Source of the DNA: Gemmatimonadaceae bacterium
GTDB lineage: Bacteria; Gemmatimonadota; Gemmatimonadetes; Gemmatimonadales; Gemmatimonadaceae
Direction of reading: 5' to 3'
Length of the DNA: 37,674 nt
Assembly: GCA_025358925.1 (NCBI GenBank)
Contig: JANYHT010000038.1
Span: 1-37,674, forward strand
Part shown: positions 37,383 through 37,674 of the stretch, one piece after another
Layout: each line of letters opens with the position of its first letter
How positions within the stretch are numbered: the stretch's first letter is position 1
Notes under the pieces: generated by a model
Told to the model about the DNA's origin: nothing
Databases searched by the model: none
Seen by the model: only the letters and a program-made list of their open reading frames with translations
Translations under genes and position numbers: made by a program

Positions 37383-37674
37383 TTTCTTTTCCAGTATCAG
37401 CGTCACGCGATCCGCCACATCGCTCCAATGCGCACGTAAAATCGCACTGCTCGCTACTGCCGCTGACAAACGCGCCTCACGCTGAATTTCGCGCAACTGC
37501 GCGCGGGCCAACGCTGGCAAATCACTCTGCATGACATTCGGTGCGGTGACAAACGGCAACGGTCGTGGCGGCACAGTTGCGCCGCCACCTGGTACAGTGG
37601 CCGTCGTCGCAGGTGGATTCACCAACGCGTCCAATCGCTGCAAATACACGCGCTGCAATTGTCGACGATTCGCA
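37380..37674 (-). CDS. C-terminal end of a zinc-dependent metalloprotease (DUF4953-like), partial
   Basis: The frame is open to the right edge of the window, so the gene's 5' part lies outside. The 97 visible codons match the tail of DUF4953/DUF5117-type zinc metalloproteases: RRQLQRVYLQRLDALVNPPA, a Pro/Gly-rich linker, SDLPALARAQLREIQREARL, and an end similar to RAHWSDVADRVTLILEKK. The zinc site is not included. These are large secreted proteins. The stop is the first unit of a heptad array. Confidence 0.7.
   Translation of the reverse strand, partial: ANRRQLQRVYLQRLDALVNPPATTATVPGGGATVPPRPLPFVTAPNVMQSDLPALARAQLREIQREARLSAAVASSAILRAHWSDVADRVTLILEKK

Overview
The window is high-GC bacterial DNA, densely packed with genes on both strands. 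The gene families point to Gemmatimonadota or a close relative. They include a sortilin/VPS10-type propeller protein of about 1,100 residues, a DUF4953-like zinc metalloprotease tail, a DUF305 plus LVIVD pair, a degraded secreted protein that looks like a 6-bladed beta-propeller, and many signal-peptide or lipobox proteins (M13, M20 and M48 peptidases, penicillin acylase, esterase). This placement comes from family recognition only. No rRNA, tRNA, CRISPR array or phage module was seen.

Layout. 1-3142: ankyrin-repeat protein (5' end probably outside the window) and a TonB-dependent receptor. 3189-5717: four-helix-bundle (S23/IVP) gene, then a two-component system (histidine kinase, OmpR-type regulator). 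5841-11816: DUF1345 membrane protein, M48 lipoprotein protease, threonine/serine dehydratase, NADP-isocitrate dehydrogenase, MFS transporter, rhomboid protease. 11858-17661: VPS10-like protein facing a three-gene, translationally coupled flavinylation operon (FMN_bind anchor, ApbE, RnfD/NqrB-like membrane protein). 17748-23578: M13 peptidase and Old Yellow Enzyme as a coupled pair, a decayed propeller pseudogene and an M20 peptidase. 23726-27839: small secreted protein, a divergent DoxX/HxlR pair with a palindromic operator candidate, then the DUF305 and LVIVD genes with a strong terminator. 27857-30009: a single large gene fusing an AbiEi-like antitoxin region to a complete HipA-type kinase, behind an AT-rich promoter with repeated CTTAG sites. 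30083-35636: esterase, OsmC, penicillin acylase, small secreted protein, MsrA. 35671-37326: an insertion-like element bounded by perfect 33-bp inverted repeats, holding transposase relics and unrelated cargo. 37380 to the end: C-terminus of a metalloprotease.

Three things stand out. First, the AbiEi-HipA fusion looks like a one-protein toxin-antitoxin or defence kinase with no separate hipB next to it. Second, a family of degenerate 7-bp arrays (TAGGGAT, TAGGGGT, TAGGGAA) occurs at six intergenic places. In seven of eight arms the TAG stop codon of the adjacent gene is itself a repeat unit, and convergent arms form long hairpins. Third, the 33-bp inverted-repeat element sits between two such arms that probably once formed one hairpin.

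The remaining genes suggest an envelope-focused lifestyle: outer-membrane import, many extracytoplasmic peptidases, and redox or oxidative-stress functions (OYE, OsmC, MsrA, DoxX/HxlR, flavinylated electron carrier).
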